Shown here piece by piece: positions 1 to 12,317 of a stretch of 64,000 bases of DNA. Origin of the DNA: Agapanthus africanus (lineage: Eukaryota > Streptophyta > Magnoliopsida > Asparagales > Amaryllidaceae); assembly GCA_030015575.1 (NCBI GenBank), contig CM057344.1:185087044-185151043 (forward strand), given 5' to 3'. Position 1 is the stretch's first letter; each line of letters begins with the position of its first letter. The notes beneath the pieces are model-generated. The model saw only the letters and a program-made list of their open reading frames with translations, searched no databases and was not told where the DNA came from. Position numbers and translations under genes: made by a program.

Positions 1-1413
1 TTGGCCTACTGGGTATGCGTCATATGACCGCTCCTAGGTCCAGGTCTTCTCATTCAGTATCTCCCGAAAGGTCCTGTCGAAGTCTCTCCCAAGTCTCATT
101 TCTGCCGAACTGCCCGGAACTGATCATCGTTTTATTATATCTATTTCTTGTTCCGGAATGGCTGCATACTCATCACGACTCCTCCTGGAATATATATCCA
201 TAGTCAATGCTCCTGCTTGTGTATCACATCTCTAATGTCGACGGAGTGGAACGTCACCTCAACAAGATCTCGTACGAACCTCTTACTCCACTTTTCTCTA
301 TTGTCGACTGCTTCGGACTTGCCTCGTCGTGGCTGCATGGACTGTGCTCCAATGGCTATACTCGTATCTGGAGTCTCCCAAGCAATGCATCCCATCACAT
401 AGCATCCGAATGAAGTCGAACCATTCGACTAATTCGTCAAAACCTCATAATCCCCCAAAAGCTCAACATCTTGGGTACAGTTTAATAGTATCAAGTACAT
501 ACCACAGCATCGGTGGACCAGCCATAGAAGGGCAAACCCAAGCCTCACTAATGGCACCGCAGAACTGCCGCAAACCCTAAGGTTCAAAGGCTTTCACACG
601 GTCATTATGTCGAGTTAGGGTTTCATTCTTCTAGAGGGTCCATAGAATTACCTGCATATCTTTCCGAATACTTTAAACTTGGAATATGGGTTTCTAACAT
701 TCGATCACCTCTGTCGACTCTCAACGTATCAGCGTGAAGTCGTCTCTAGCTAGAATCAATCTATCTGATGACCTCGCATCGGGTAAGCGAACGAACTACA
801 TGTCCTAATCATTCATCCTCGGTGACTAGCGACCTTCTATCAAATCTCTAAGTACAACTCGTATGGCGTTAGTTTCAAACATCAGGGGAGATATCTCCTT
901 ATTCGCAACAACAACTGGCTCTTTCGTCTGCACGCTGAACAGTGCCCCAATCATCAAAATGATCTGTGCTCTGAAGGTCATCACAATTTGGCTGGCCTCT
1001 TGAAGTGGCCCAATCCTCTGGTGCCGATCAGCACATCCGAGTAATCTCATACAGCGGTCCATCAAACGCTCGTGGAGTGAAAACACCATAAAACGACGCC
1101 TCCCTATGAATTCGTATGTCCTTGGAATCACGCCCTGGTCAGTCCTCGTCCACGACGAGCTCATGCTGAACGCAATTCTAGCCGTAGCTCTCCACTCCCG
1201 TACAACCGTGATAACAAACCATAACTGGTACCGATGAGGCTAGATCATAGGAAGGAATATAATACTGTGCAAGGAAATATACATCCTAACGCTTCTTAAG
1301 CGGAGTAGCGTATCGTAAGTATGCCGCGGAACATACCCACGGTACGTCACTCTACTTTAGTCACCTACTCCATCAACCAAGGGTCATCCTACACTCCGAA
1401 GGTAAAACCTAAC
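1..1413 (-). mobile_element. 5' leader of a Tekay-like gypsy element, cut by the window edge
   Basis: This lies directly inside the primer binding site and LTR at 1414-6197, so on the minus strand it is the start of the element's internal region. I see no recognisable gag domain. The longest minus-strand reading frame (826-1164, 112 codons) matches no family I know and is probably chance. The segment at about 455-645 is clearly related to part of the copia-2 leader (17553-17740). The rest of the element lies beyond the left edge of the window. Confidence 0.55.
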
Positions 1414-1425
1414 GCTTTGATACCA
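1414..1425 (-). other. Primer binding site (initiator-Met tRNA type)
   Basis: On the minus strand this reads TGGTATCAAAGC. That is one base from the usual plant initiator-Met primer site, and it follows the LTR end (CGTGACA) after a 4-base spacer. It fixes the element's orientation as minus and its LTR as the one to the right. Confidence 0.75.
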
Positions 1426-4400
1426 ACTTTGTCACGACCCGAAAGTACGGAACATGACCGACACTTAGACTACAAAACGTCTCGAGGCTTACGTAATCTA
1501 AGTAAGCTAAAAACCCAGAAATCAAAACCAAAGAAGCAGTAGAGTGAAGGAAAAACCAACTAAAAGCAAGTAGTTTTAATAGCATAAGCCGAATTATGCG
1601 TTTTTTAAAAAAACATCAAGTATTTTCTGAAAATTTCGGCAGAGTGTCCTTTGTAAATACTTGCCTCCAAACGGGATACAACATGAATAGTATACGAAAT
1701 CAATAAAAAGGCATCCCCAAGCGGGAGCTAGCTCTTCATTAATCGACGGTCACAACCACGCAAGCAATATAATATACAACGCCAAGGGTGAGGATCAAAA
1801 CTCAAAAGGAAACTCAAAACAGCAAGAAATCCATAGAAATACAACGCGCGACTCTAAGGTCGAAAGAATAAACATCACTGGTCTCTATCTCTGAAACAAA
1901 TACATGTTTGATTCATGGAACTTCTAGATACAACAGAATAATAATATACAAGATATAATGATGGGTATGATACAAGTAAACCCACCTACTAGCAAGTCAC
2001 CCGAAAAAGAAGCAGTGCCAGCAAAGCCGTAATGAAACCTGTACGGCAAAACCTGCAAGAAACTGTGGCACAACGGGGGTGAGTTGCCAACTCGTGAGTA
2101 GAAAATATCTACGAACAGAAATCGCATGAACAACGCAATCCTAAGTCATACGATCATAATATATCCCTAAATATATAATCTGCGGCCTATAATAATGGCT
2201 AGGGTATACCTCTAAACAACGGTAATACCAAGTGCTCGTGTCCGTGCTTCAGGTAGCAATATATCTTATGGATGAGGTATGAATGCATGAAAACAGAATA
2301 CATGTAAATGAAGAAACTGCTTTCATAATTTAGTGAGATTTCTGTATTTTCAAAACGAGGTATCATAAATGAAATCAGCATAAACAGTGTCTAGCATCGA
2401 CACAAAACATAAATCCCAATATCTCAATATCTCAGGCTCCGGCTATCCGGACTGGCCTGGATCATCAATCTCAGTACCTCGATGTCTCAAAATCTCAATG
2501 TCTCAATCTCACTATCTAGGGCGCCGTCAGTCCGGACCGGCCCCTACCATCAATCTCAAGCCCACGACGGTATCCTCCGGATATCCGACGTGTCGGGTAA
2601 AATCACCGGTAGGTAGTCCTCCTCTGCCAGGCTCATGGTCTACTACTCGAACTTCTTGCCCCGGGGTACCTTACCGGGCCCACCATGTACCCAAAATGGT
2701 TCATCCAACTCCTCGAATCGGGTCTCGAAATCCATCATCCAACTCATGGTGGACGACTCATACATCATGGGAAAACCACACTTTTCATTTAAAAAGAGAG
2801 AGAAAAGAAGTTTATAAATGTTTTTGCGGTTTCCCCCCAAATCCAGGAAATCTCATGAAAATCCGAATCCAAATCCTCAATAGCATGTAAACAGTGAATA
2901 TAGGCATAAAAATCCATGAATGCGGCATAACAGTGAATAATAACATGCATGAAGTAGCAAGTAATAACTACAATGTCTAAACTAGTATATAAGGCAAGTA
3001 CGCTAATATCATGTCTAAACTATTAGCTAACAAACTATGTCAATAGAATTGTATTTTCTAAAGTGTTCGTGACATGGCAATTACCGATGAAGATGTGTGT
3101 GAGCCGGCAAGTAAGTGTACGTGGTATATACGCGTCATCGGTAATGGTGCTGGTGTCCTAGCAGCATGATATCAATAACGTATATGAATCACAAAATAAG
3201 TATGCGATGCAGAGCGAATAGCAATAATGTGCGGGAGCTGAATACTAAACACAATGATAACTAATCTGCATTTAATAAAATACGAGTTCCACAGTGGTGC
3301 CATTTGAAATAACACGAATCGTGGGGTTTTGAAAATATGGGCTACGGTGTTTTTAAGAAAAGATACGTCTTTTTAAATATCCGTAGAATCACTTGACCTG
3401 TCTTTTAAAATACCGACGATCCGTTAGTTTTGAAATAGGTAGGAATCTAACCTAGTCTAATAACTACACTAAACTATACGGCTGAACTAACCAGCTAACT
3501 GAAGGTAAGGAAACCTCGAAATATATATATATTAGTCGGTGATCCCGTCTCAATAATATCGCATCCGATACCATATCTATAATCAGACATTCCCAAGTCA
3601 AGAGTGCGGATCTGTCATCAATATATAGCTCGAACGTAAATCCGTCGTACGGCATCCCAAATCTGGGTACGGGTCAATATCACATTCATCACACTATTCA
3701 TATGGTATCCACTTTATCAAAGATCATAATCCGGGTACTGATCTATGTCTAGGACAATACTGAACCCACCTATGTATGCATGCATGTGTGTGAAACACTA
3801 TGTCAAAGGACCCGCTACAATGTCATGTCGTATCTCAAATACGAACCCTGCCGAATCACCGATCTCACGGCCTCAAATCAAATCCCATCGACTCATCTCA
3901 AATCCCAAGTACTATTCTCAAATCCAGTATATGAACACACAGTCCCATACCCATGTGAACATATAAATATATAATCCCATATACGGACATGTAAAAGAAA
4001 GGATGTTTGCAAGTATGTGCGTGTGTGTTTGTATAGGTGCAACCCCTACTCTAGGGTTTCGCAACTACACTAAACCAATCACAGAACACCAAAAGTCCAT
4101 CTTTATTATCAATAATCTCAATTCAACATATACTAAATATATGTGTGTATACGTATTCGTATACATCACCACAAACTGCGGGGGTGTTATACGCCATCCA
4201 CCCGACTTCTCCCCGTAGGTATAAATCTACTCACCTGATCTGCGCTCGCCGGTACCGACGTCGCTACGCTCTTTCTTGTCGTCTCGAAGTCCACCTGGGG
4301 TACCTATATGTCACCACGTATCGTAACGCATAAAAATCACATCCGAAATCGAAACGGTATACGAAAACCAATTCGGCACGCGTATCACGCATAGGTCAAA

Positions 4401-5365
4401 CCCTATCGGCTACGCATGCAAGAATAGCCAAACCAATCCTCGATGTCGATGTACAAATATCAAACCATCGAGAAAAACCCAAACACACCCATTTGCACAT
4501 TTACAAACACTAAACATATATATGAAATAAGGTGAAATCATCAAAACCAATAAATTGATTAAATCGGTTTATTTCCAAAATGTCTAGAAAAGGGGGTCGT
4601 TAACCGTTTTACTATAAGTCTTGATATTTTAGCAAACTAGAGTTCACAATACTCACTAAATAGCCTAAATAGGCCACATAAATATTTACTATATTTTTAA
4701 TCTTGCTAAATTTCCTTAAACCAAAATCTAGTTAGTACAATTACCCTTTTTGTTCAAAACTTGATATTTTAACCAATAAAAACATTTTAACAAATTTTAG
4801 TGTCCATAATGCTCACTAATTTACATAATTAGGTCATACAAATATGCACTACTATTTTATCTCACTAAAATATATAAATTTAAAAAAAACTAGCTTGCAA
4901 TTTATATAATTAATACAAATTTAATTTAACAAAAATGCAAACTAGCAACTAAATTAATTTTAGCAAGCAATTACATTTTAATCTACCCATCACAACCATA
5001 ATCCAATAATCAAACCCTAATCTTCATTCAAAACCATCCACTTGAAATTTCAAACTTGAATTCAAAACCCTTTTTTTTTAAAACACCTAATTAAGCTTGA
5101 TTTAAACATTCAATTAACAACTAACAAATATGAATGAATCTTTATACCTCATGATCAAGAGATCAACATGAAGATCATAGCCTCCAAAATGCCAAATTTC
5201 CTCCAAGATCCATGCTAGCTTGGGCAAAGAAATAATGGGTAGAGATTGGATTTGGAGTTTATGGGGTTTTTGATTTGGATTTTGATGAAAAAACTTTAGG
5301 GTTTTGCAAGAAATGAAGGAGAACAAAAAAAAAATGGGGCTGCTGTAATTTTCGGCTGAGTGGGA

Positions 5366-5400
5366 TGGGAGTGTGGGTGTGGGTGTGGGTGTAGGTGTGG
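5366..5400. repeat. GTGGGT simple repeat
   Basis: About five tandem GTGGGT or GTAGGT units lie inside the Tekay-like LTR. In the minus frame they give a Thr-Pro repeat in a short spurious reading frame. Confidence 0.85.
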
Positions 5401-5706
5401 GGAAAGAAAATGTCAAAGTCAAAGAAACCCATACTAACATATTTAACCCCATACCTTTTACATTTATTTTTTTACCCTTTAAGCTATAACTTCATTCCCA
5501 AATTGGATTGTGAGGTGGAGGGGGGCAGCATAGGCTCGGCCCTGATTATGAGGGAGTGGGAGAGAAAGAGGTGGGGGCAAAAAGTCAAGCCAAGAAAACA
5601 ATACACATACCTTATAACAATACACTATGCATCATTCTATATTCATATCATTTCCCTTTTCTTTTTCTCTTTTTGAAATGAGGTAAACAAGTAATTTGGG
5701 GCTGCC

Positions 5707-5722
5707 GGGGGGGGGGGGGGGG
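5707..5722 (+). repeat. Homopolymer run of 16 G
   Basis: An uninterrupted run of G between GCTGCC and CTCGGCC inside the LTR. Runs this long are often miscounted by sequencing, so the exact length is unreliable. Confidence 0.9.
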
Positions 5723-6197
5723 CTCGGCCACAAAACTTGGGGATGGGTGTGGTTTTGTATGATGAGGAAAAAAATGATAAATGTTATACCCCAATTTCCA
5801 TTAACACTAATTTCACTAATTAAGCTATTTTTCTTCGATATTTTCTAAAACCGTTTGGCAGCTTCATTTCATTTCAAAAACAACATGTTAAAATTTTGTT
5901 TAATATGTTATGATGCACAAAATTTGTTTTAACTCATTCCAATTTGTAATTTTCCCTAATTAAATGTATTAGTGACGGCTTAAAATAATATTAAAATAAT
6001 TAATTTCGGAAATTTTTTCAGAAATTTAGAAATTTTACTAGTGGTTCAATAAACACCAAATACTTGCAATTACATAGCTAGAATATGTATATTTAATTTT
6101 ATAATAAAGATATTTGTATTTTGTTTTTTTTACAGAAAACCCCCTTATTTTACCGATTTTTCCGAAATTTCACCGAAACGACTTTCAAAACATTACA

Positions 6198-6423
6198 TAC
6201 ACGGTAGTGGACGGATACGGATGACCGGAACCTGGCTTTAATCTATTGGTAACAGATGTTTTGGATTTTGGCGTAACAGTGGAGATTTTGTATCATTTGC
6301 GTTATTTTGGACTAGGAACTTGTAGCCTGTAAATATGTAGCAAACACGGATTAAAAGCATCTGCCTATAAACAAACGAGCATAAGAATGGGCGGTATTAA
6401 ATGCAATATTTTGGTATGAACAA
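6198..6423 (-). repeat. 3' LTR remnant of the Athila-like element
   Basis: On the minus strand this starts TGTTCATACCAAAATATTGC. It can be aligned with the start of the intact Athila-like LTR at 55424 (TGTTCACATCATAATATTGC) and for roughly 150 bases beyond it. Only the first 226 bp remain, because the Tekay-like element (1-6197) sits in it. The presumed target duplication on this side is TACAC (6198-6202). Confidence 0.75.
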
Positions 6424-7878
6424 ATACCCCCAAACTTAACTTTTGCTCGTCCCGAGCAAAACCAATTATTCACAAAAATTCCTAACCTCACTTTCGCAAG
6501 GAATACGATTGCACTGAGCTCAAGCAACAAGCCGTTAAACCACTAGGTGTCCCTAGTAGGAGGAGTGTTGTCTCCTGAGGGTTTTCAGTGGATACTACCC
6601 ATAAAATCCCGTCAATCTAGTTTCATAAGTTAACATCGATTCTACTCTTGCCCTATGATTTAGCATCTAAGTTAGAAATTCTATCATCCAAAGTTAAAAA
6701 TATTCAACCCTTATGTTTCACGCCTCCTATTTATTCAACCCAAGATTCTATACGTTTTTTACAGTTTAGAAAGATCTCGGTCTCTCCTAAGTTTTCCTTC
6801 TAAAGAAAGTCTCAAATATGGGATTTTTATCAGTTTTACGGAAAACATAAGTCATATTCTTTATTTCTACCTTTCCTCCAAACATCGATTGTATATCCCT
6901 ACGTGTGTGTATTATTTCACCCATACACTTGAGAATTCAATTCAAGCTATAGTACCCTTACCCTAATACCTAATACTACTTCTTTTCATTAATGATGGAC
7001 GGTGTCGCTTACACACCTTTCATGCGACTATTAATGCTTCTTGAGGCACTAACAGCCGATTACTGAATATGTGAGCTTTAAAGCGTAAATAGCAGTTTCT
7101 AGGTCTTGACTTTATTTATTTATTTTTCTTTTCTTTATTTTTCTTTTTCAAGACCAGATATATTTTTCAATATTCTCTTTTGGTGTTTAGCTTTAAATAC
7201 CGTTTTTTCTTTCATACAAGGTTTTCAGACAAGAGTATTTCTAGGTATCCTCTACTATCCTAAGTTTTACGGTGCGTGTATGTGCAGTTGGTAGAGTATA
7301 TACTTTCTAAATTTGAACTCAAGAATAGAAACAATTTCAGATTTATCCTTCAGTAAAACTTCAATACTTTCCCTTCATCTTGACTTAACTCAAGAACTGA
7401 ACTCAAGATTCTACTTCTATAAAAAAAACTGTAAGGACGTATAATTACCAAGGTTAAACAGAATGAGGGTTATTTTTAGGGTTTCCAATTCCTAAGCCTA
7501 GGATTTAGTGATTTCTAATGTATCAACTAAACTATCGAAATGAAAATCTTAGTTACCCTATTAGCTAACTTGACGGCAAAGTTTTTATATTTTTGTAAAA
7601 TTTTTTGATTTTTGTGGGTTTTTAAATATGTATGCTAATGCAGGATATATAAATGAATGTGAAGGTAGAAAGCTTACCGAGCACACCCCCAAACATAAAC
7701 TTGACAGTGCCCTCACTGTCAGGCTATACTAAGAGAGTTAAAATTATCGGTGCTCCCCTGTTTTTTTTATGAACAGAAAAACAAAATATATATACATAAA
7801 AAGGTTCCCTCCCAAACTTATGTGAAACAGTGTTTCCACAGTTTAGGCGTTAAAGTTCAGAGTTGGGGGAGAGAACAC
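6424..7878 (-). mobile_element. 3' untranslated region of the Athila-like element
   Basis: No gene is seen here. On the minus strand the region ends in a T-G5 tract (rc of AATACCCCCAAACTTAA) next to the LTR. Near 7680-7720 it has a second TTTGGGGGTGTGCTCGGTAAG-type stretch preceded by a GACAGTG/CACTGTC hairpin. Both match the 3' region of the intact Athila-like element (54060-54120). The rest is AT-rich and can be aligned patchily with 54120-55420, for example the CCCTCAGGAGACAACACTCC block at 6567-6586 in reverse. Confidence 0.7.
7703..7720 (-). other. Short perfect hairpin upstream of an internal G-rich tract
   Basis: The minus strand reads GACAGTG, loop AGGG, CACTGTC. The same stem with loop AGGA occurs at 54070-54087 in the other Athila-like element, again just before a TTTGGGGG tract. 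Confidence 0.8.
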
Positions 7879-8400
7879 AGTATCAAGCTATACAAGGCCT
7901 TACAAAGGCCAAAAGTGAGCACCAACCATTCAAAGATTTTATCGTTATAAAGCGGCGGTTAGTGAAAGAATGGAGTGTAGAGAAAAGAAATGAGAAATAC
8001 GCGAGACCGTGTGGGGATAGAAGCGGCGTCCGGTCTCGGTGGAGGAGAAGAATGGCGGAAGGGAGAAAGAAGTGGAATACGAACTTTAGGGTGAAAATGG
8101 ATTGAATAAATTAGTAGAATCTGTAATGATCGATGTGAAAAGATGGATTGTACTAATCTATCAATATGGCGAGAAATTGGGTCAAATCCCTCAAATTCAT
8201 GAGAAACCATGAGTAAGCCGAACTTGGTAAACCAGACACAGGAATTGAAAGTGTTACGGTGTCTTGCAAGGTCGGAACGATGGAAAGGGTGGAGGGGGTG
8301 ATTGAGGAAGGTTATCAGGTAAAGGTTCAGGAGGGTGTACACAGTCAATAAAAGGGATAGGATGAAATGGAAAATCCGACTCATCAAGTAAACTGTTTCA
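7879..8400 (-). pseudogene. Athila-like pol remnant with a reverse-transcriptase scar
   Basis: The minus strand keeps a short stretch reading FEWLVLTFGLCKA (about 7897-7944). It resembles the gypsy reverse-transcriptase motif WLVMPFGLCNAP, and the matching stretch in the intact element is DWLVLMFGLCK at 53881-53922. Upstream (8200-8400) one frame is rich in Pro and Phe (PPEPLPDN, SPPPPFPSF), like the segment before the scar in that element. There is no palm aspartate motif, RNase H or integrase. Frameshifts and stops break the region. Frames are hard to join, so the boundaries are approximate. Confidence 0.6.
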
Positions 8401-8426
8401 TCCTCAAAAATTTCCTCAATATTTTC

Positions 8427-8756
8427 CTAAAAAATTAGCTCATCCATGCACTTATCATCTATTTCCAGACGCATATGAAGTTCGGGAAAAACGGCTAATG
8501 ACTCGGGTTGATGTCCATACGGAAGTGAAAGGTCATGATGAATTGGTGAGAAAAACTCATCCAAAACTGCGGGTTCATCATCCAAAATATTCCCAGCGTC
8601 AATATCCTCAATCAAGTGAAAATCTATATTTTCAGACACCTCATCAAAAGTATGGATTTCAATCAATTCAGGTTCTAGAGTGGAGGTGTAGAGGTCAACA
8701 GGATTGGGTGCGGTTTCACTCGAAAGGGACCCTTCACAATCGGGTAAATCAAACAT
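8427..8756 (-). pseudogene. Acidic linker segment of an Athila-like gag-pro polyprotein
   Basis: This 109-codon frame is strongly acidic (EDIDAGNILDDEPAVLDEFF). It sits where the intact element has an acidic linker (residues about 240-300 of the 52450-53931 frame, containing SDDDDSQLEYESFEFLDELV) between protease and pol. No protease signature (D-[LT]-G) precedes it, so the protease appears deleted. The resemblance is in composition and order more than in alignable residues, so the homology is an inference. Confidence 0.5.
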
Positions 8757-8960
8757 TACCTCAAAAATTCTATTTTCAATTGGTGATTCATGTGGGACAC
8801 TCGATAGACTTTAAAAACCGGAGTTGTGGAATTCAATTTGTAACGGGTAGGTGTGATTTGGAAGGGTATACTACTCACTTTCACCACTCAAATTCTCAAC
8901 CTTTCCTATCGCCTCATCATACATTGGAAAATGTGCAGCTGGTTGGAAACGAGCTGCCGG

Positions 8961-9552
8961 TTAGTTAGGTTGTATGAGGGCGGCCATAGACGCATTCAAA
9001 TCTATCATCTGTTGACATGACGCTACCCGAAGATCTTCCAACGACTGTTCAAGACTAGACATGGGTTGTGAAGGGGTTTCGGTAAATGATTCAAACTCGT
9101 TTGGATACTGGAAACTCCTAAAAGGCAGTTCAGAAGCAATGTCTAGGGAAGGTGTAAAAATCGGGTAGGATTGATAGGAATCGAATGGTTGGACAGTAGT
9201 AAGATCAACGTTATGATAAGAAGATGATTGGAATTGTTGATCAAAAGAATTGGAAGTGGTGAAAGGAGTGAAAGATCGGCTACGGGATTGTTCAATACAT
9301 TCAGCAATAGACATAGGTCTTGGAGTTACAACAGGACTCTCAAAAGGGGGATCAACGTAAGAAGGTGGTGGAGGTTGAAATGGTTGATACAAAGTGGATT
9401 GCGGAGTCCAGTTTTTTGTCCTAGACACGTCTATCAGATCTTTCAAGGAAATTTTGTGTATGGATGGATCGTTCGAAGTTCGGCCAAAGCAAGAACCGTA
9501 AGAAATAATGTCTGGTTGTGGGTACCAAAGTTCGGCAAGAGTTGGACGTTTT
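8961..9552 (-). pseudogene. Gag C-terminal-like remnant of the Athila-like element
   Basis: The minus-strand frame is open from about 9552 through an ATG at 9446 to 8961. It is rich in Pro, Gln, Ser and Phe, then ends in a leucine-heptad-like segment (SSLEQSLEDLRVASCQQMID). That resembles the coiled-coil part of the intact Athila-like gag (SLERSLDAFLKQSTQSTARL). The capsid-type gag core and CCHC knuckle are absent, so at most the C-terminal third of gag is left. The plus-strand open frames overlapping this are antisense shadows. Confidence 0.5.
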
Positions 9553-9569
9553 AGGGTACCCTTGTTATG

Positions 9570-10615
9570 AAAAGTGGGGAGGGTGGAAGTGGATAATTTT
9601 TATAAATTTCTGAATCTTTTGAAAATTTTATTTTATTTTATATATTTTTTTAGCAGTCTTCAAAATTGTTTGTTTAGTTTTTGAAAGAATACGGAATTAT
9701 GGGACAAAAGTTTATAGAAGCAGAATCACAATCACAATATGCACAAACAACACCTAGAGCTAGGGTCTTTAAAGTCCAACTAGACCTCTCCTAGACTTCC
9801 AAGCGACAAGTTGCAGGATAACCTTCGAATCGCCTCTTCACTGCCAATTGTGGCCAGATAAGCACAAGTGAGGGAAGGAGGGTTCCGCTCACGAATCACC
9901 GTGAGACGGGCCTTTTAAAATTACCTCTTCACTTGTCTAGCCTAGGCACCACAAAGTTAAGTTTAGATAAACAACCGATTCCCCGCAACCTTCACTTGTC
10001 CTTAATGAGAACGACAAGTCCTTATAGGTTTGTTCTAGATATTTTTTTTATTAACTCCAGGTAATGCGTATGCTGTTTGTGATTTGTGGGGTCTTAGGAA
10101 GGGTGATGAAATCCTCACCCAATCTTAATTGGTGTTCAATACCCTTAATGTCCGTATTATTATATGCAAAGCGTATAAACAAACAAAATCTAAAACAACA
10201 AAAAATTAATTTGGCGGTGGCACAATTCTGTGCAAAGATACCTACAGAAAACACAGTTAAGAGGAATTTACAGAGAGATAAAAGGAAAGAAAGTAGGTGA
10301 AAAAAATTGAGGCTAAGAAGCCTCAATTGAGCCGTGGAACCGCCGCACAACTCAAGATTTGACCGCAGTTCCGCGGTCAATCATTGGACTTAGGGCCTGA
10401 AAATTTGTCCCAGCGCTCCCCTTGCTCTCTACTCCAAAATAAAATGCTATGTTTTCTTTTTTGATTACTGTACTTGATCCGGATAGCCTGCACACTTGCA
10501 CACAAAAAATATCAAAAATAACAAAAAGATTTTCTTTTCATATTATATTTATAATTTTGTATATATACAAAAAGAATATTAACCCGAATTACAAGAAAGA
10601 AAATACGTTACCGTC
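9570..10615 (-). mobile_element. 5' leader of the Athila-like element
   Basis: No gene is seen here. The region lies between the primer site and the gag remnant. It includes a degenerate CCGCGG-type inverted pair at 10331-10376 (GCCGTGGAACCGC and GCAGTTCCGCGG), about 240-300 nt downstream of the primer site. It also has the sequence AGGGTGATGAAATCCTCACCC at 10098-10118, whose reverse complement (GTGGGGATTTCATCACCCTT) occurs at 49968-49987 in the other element's leader. Confidence 0.65.
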
Positions 10616-10633
10616 TCCCCGGCAACGGCGCCA
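10616..10633 (-). other. Primer binding site (tRNA-Asp type)
   Basis: The minus strand reads TGGCGCCGTTGCCGGGGA, an exact match to the complement of the plant tRNA-Asp 3' end as I know it. This primer is characteristic of Athila and related gypsy elements. It follows the LTR end (GATCA) after two bases. Confidence 0.85.
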
Positions 10634-10635
10634 TT

Positions 10636-11437
10636 TGATCGCACGCTTTCGGAGTGTCGGGATTCAAAATTCTAAAGTTAACCGCGATCCTGGACGGTGT
10701 CCCTTTGCAGCTAGCCAGTTGAGCATGGGTCGATCCGCAGGGAGTTGGTTGTATGTCCGTTAATGTTTTAGACGAGTCAATAAAGAATGTATATGTTCAA
10801 TTCTATCCTAAGTGTTTGTATGTATATTCAAGTAAGCTTGTTAAGGTTAAGGTTGGTTAGTAGAGTTAGAATTAGTCTTGTGCTTATCTTTTACCATTCT
10901 TAAGACGATGTTGGGATAATCGAAACTAGCGGGGATTAGGAGGACATAGTAATGGGATTTGCGAGTTTAAGGGAGCTTTTCAATGCTAAATCCATTCCTA
11001 GTGCCCTTTGTCCGTCCGCTAAATACGCTTATTTCCAACCCTCGGCCAAACACCCGCAACCATGTATGCAATTAAGTCACAACTACATGTCACGTTATAG
11101 TGCGCTTAAAGGACTTCTCGACTTAGGTCGCGGCTACATGTCACGTATAGCGCGCCTACATGAGGGGGTTGCGTTTGTTTGGTCAGAGTTCGTTTCAAGA
11201 TGTTTGGCGAAGAGAAGCACAAAGGATTTTTTCGTCCCTCATGCCACCTTCCTTAGCCTTAACAAGTGTAGAATTATTCACACATTATAAAAGAAAATAA
11301 AACAAAACAAGAAGTAAGAAAAGAGAGAAAAGGAAAATACGGTTTTACAAATGGTGCAAGCTAACTCTTGGGTCCTTACCTTAGCAAGGAACTCCGTTGA
11401 GTAACATCGCTTGAAAATAATACAGAAAAGAGAAGAG
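10636..11437 (-). repeat. 5' LTR (truncated) of the Athila-like element
   Basis: The LTR begins TGATCGCACG on the plus strand right after the primer site. It shares the GGTCGATCCGCAGGGA stretch (10728-10743) with the U5 of the other Athila-like LTR (CCTGTGGATCGACCC in reverse), but much of it does not align, so it is a different subfamily. It stops near 11437, where copia LTR sequence starts without a clean TG...CA end. That suggests a deletion or rearrangement there. Confidence 0.6.
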
Positions 11438-12052
11438 AACTACTATCTGACGATAGGTATAATACCAACTAGGGGTTCTCGGCGAGTCCGTTCAGTGTAC
11501 CTAGTCTCAACTGAGCACCCATATACCATCTTTGATGTCAAACACCAATGGATGTCGAATCATACATTGCCCATCATATGGGTCAAGAAGCGTATACGCT
11601 AGTCTACTATGGAATATTGATACCCTGTCTCGATACACCCTCGACTAGGAACAATTATAGGATGTACTTGTGGACTATCCTGGCCCCACTAGTATGATCT
11701 CCATCATAGTCCTAGTAGTACACATCCTAAGGGCTTTATGAACATGGGAGAGCAAGACAGTATCACAATACAAGTCTACATGTTAAGACAAAGTGCAACC
11801 AGATAGAATACTATCATGTCGAGCAAGAAAGTCCTTTCTATATATATCCAAGCATCCACTATAATATACATCATATGTACAATAATGGCCTCTAGAGCAT
11901 ATACATAACTAACAAAAACAAGTGCATAAGTTAAGATAAAGAGTAACAAGATAGTATATTATCATATCGAGCAAGAAAATCCTCTATATATATGTCCAAG
12001 CATCCACTATAATATACAATAATGGCCTCTAGGGCATACATATTCCTAACAG
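11438..12052 (-). repeat. Two abutting minus-strand copia LTR ends
   Basis: The segment is homologous to the U3 half of the copia LTRs elsewhere in the window (GTCGAGCAAGAAAGTC, GGCCTCTAGGGCATA). The U3 tip occurs twice in a row. One copy ends near 11914 (TCTAGAGCATATACATAACTAACA). A second, shorter copy runs from about 11925 to 12052 and ends CCTAACA. It is either a local duplication or two truncated LTRs. The left part aligns with the TTCTCGGCGAGTCCG..CACTAGTATGATC stretch. Confidence 0.75.
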
Positions 12053-12125
12053 AAAGACAGCTAGGTTGTTCACATATATGATATGTGAGCTGGTATTATA
12101 TATTTCATTTTCTCTTTTTCTGGGT

Positions 12126-12292
12126 ATTTGTATTGTGATACAAATAAGGAATTTATACGAATACAAGTATTTGTTTGAATACGGCTATTTGTATCTTTAT
12201 ACGAACACGGGTATTAATATCTTGATACTAATACGAGTATTTGTATTTTCTATACGAATATAGTATTTTTATTTTGATACGAATACGGGTTT
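12126..12292 (+). repeat. AT-rich minisatellite, about 26 bp unit
   Basis: About six imperfect copies of a unit close to ATACGAATACGGG plus TATTTGTATTTTG. Each unit is itself partly self-complementary (CGAATAC..GTATTTGTAT). Confidence 0.75.
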
Positions 12293-12317
12293 GTTTATTT
12301 GTTGCATATACGTTTGT

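Larger units (their letters stand above)
1430..6197 (-). repeat. 5' LTR of the Tekay-like gypsy element (4768 bp)
   Basis: The LTR starts TGTCACGACCCGAA and ends CATTACA on the plus strand, so it has TG...CA ends. It is homologous, with many differences, to the LTRs at 32831-37212 and 61208-63777. Shared blocks include the GCGGGGGTG..ATACGCCATCC stretch near 4180 and the GTGAGCCGGCAA loop near 3105. The end with GGGTCGTGACA beside a Met-tRNA primer site is typical of Tekay/Del chromoviruses; the lineage name is inferred because no pol is visible. The LTR has AT-rich stretches (4500-5100, 5800-6150), a GTGGGT run near 5366-5400 and a 16-base G run at 5707-5722. The short open frames inside it look like chance. 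Confidence 0.75.

Noticed and set aside
826..1164. 112-codon minus-strand frame in the Tekay-like leader
   Set aside because: It does not resemble gag or any pol domain, and I cannot compare it with a second copy.
8498..8968. 156-codon plus-strand frame in the older Athila-like element
   Set aside because: Antisense to the acidic linker frame; no family resemblance.
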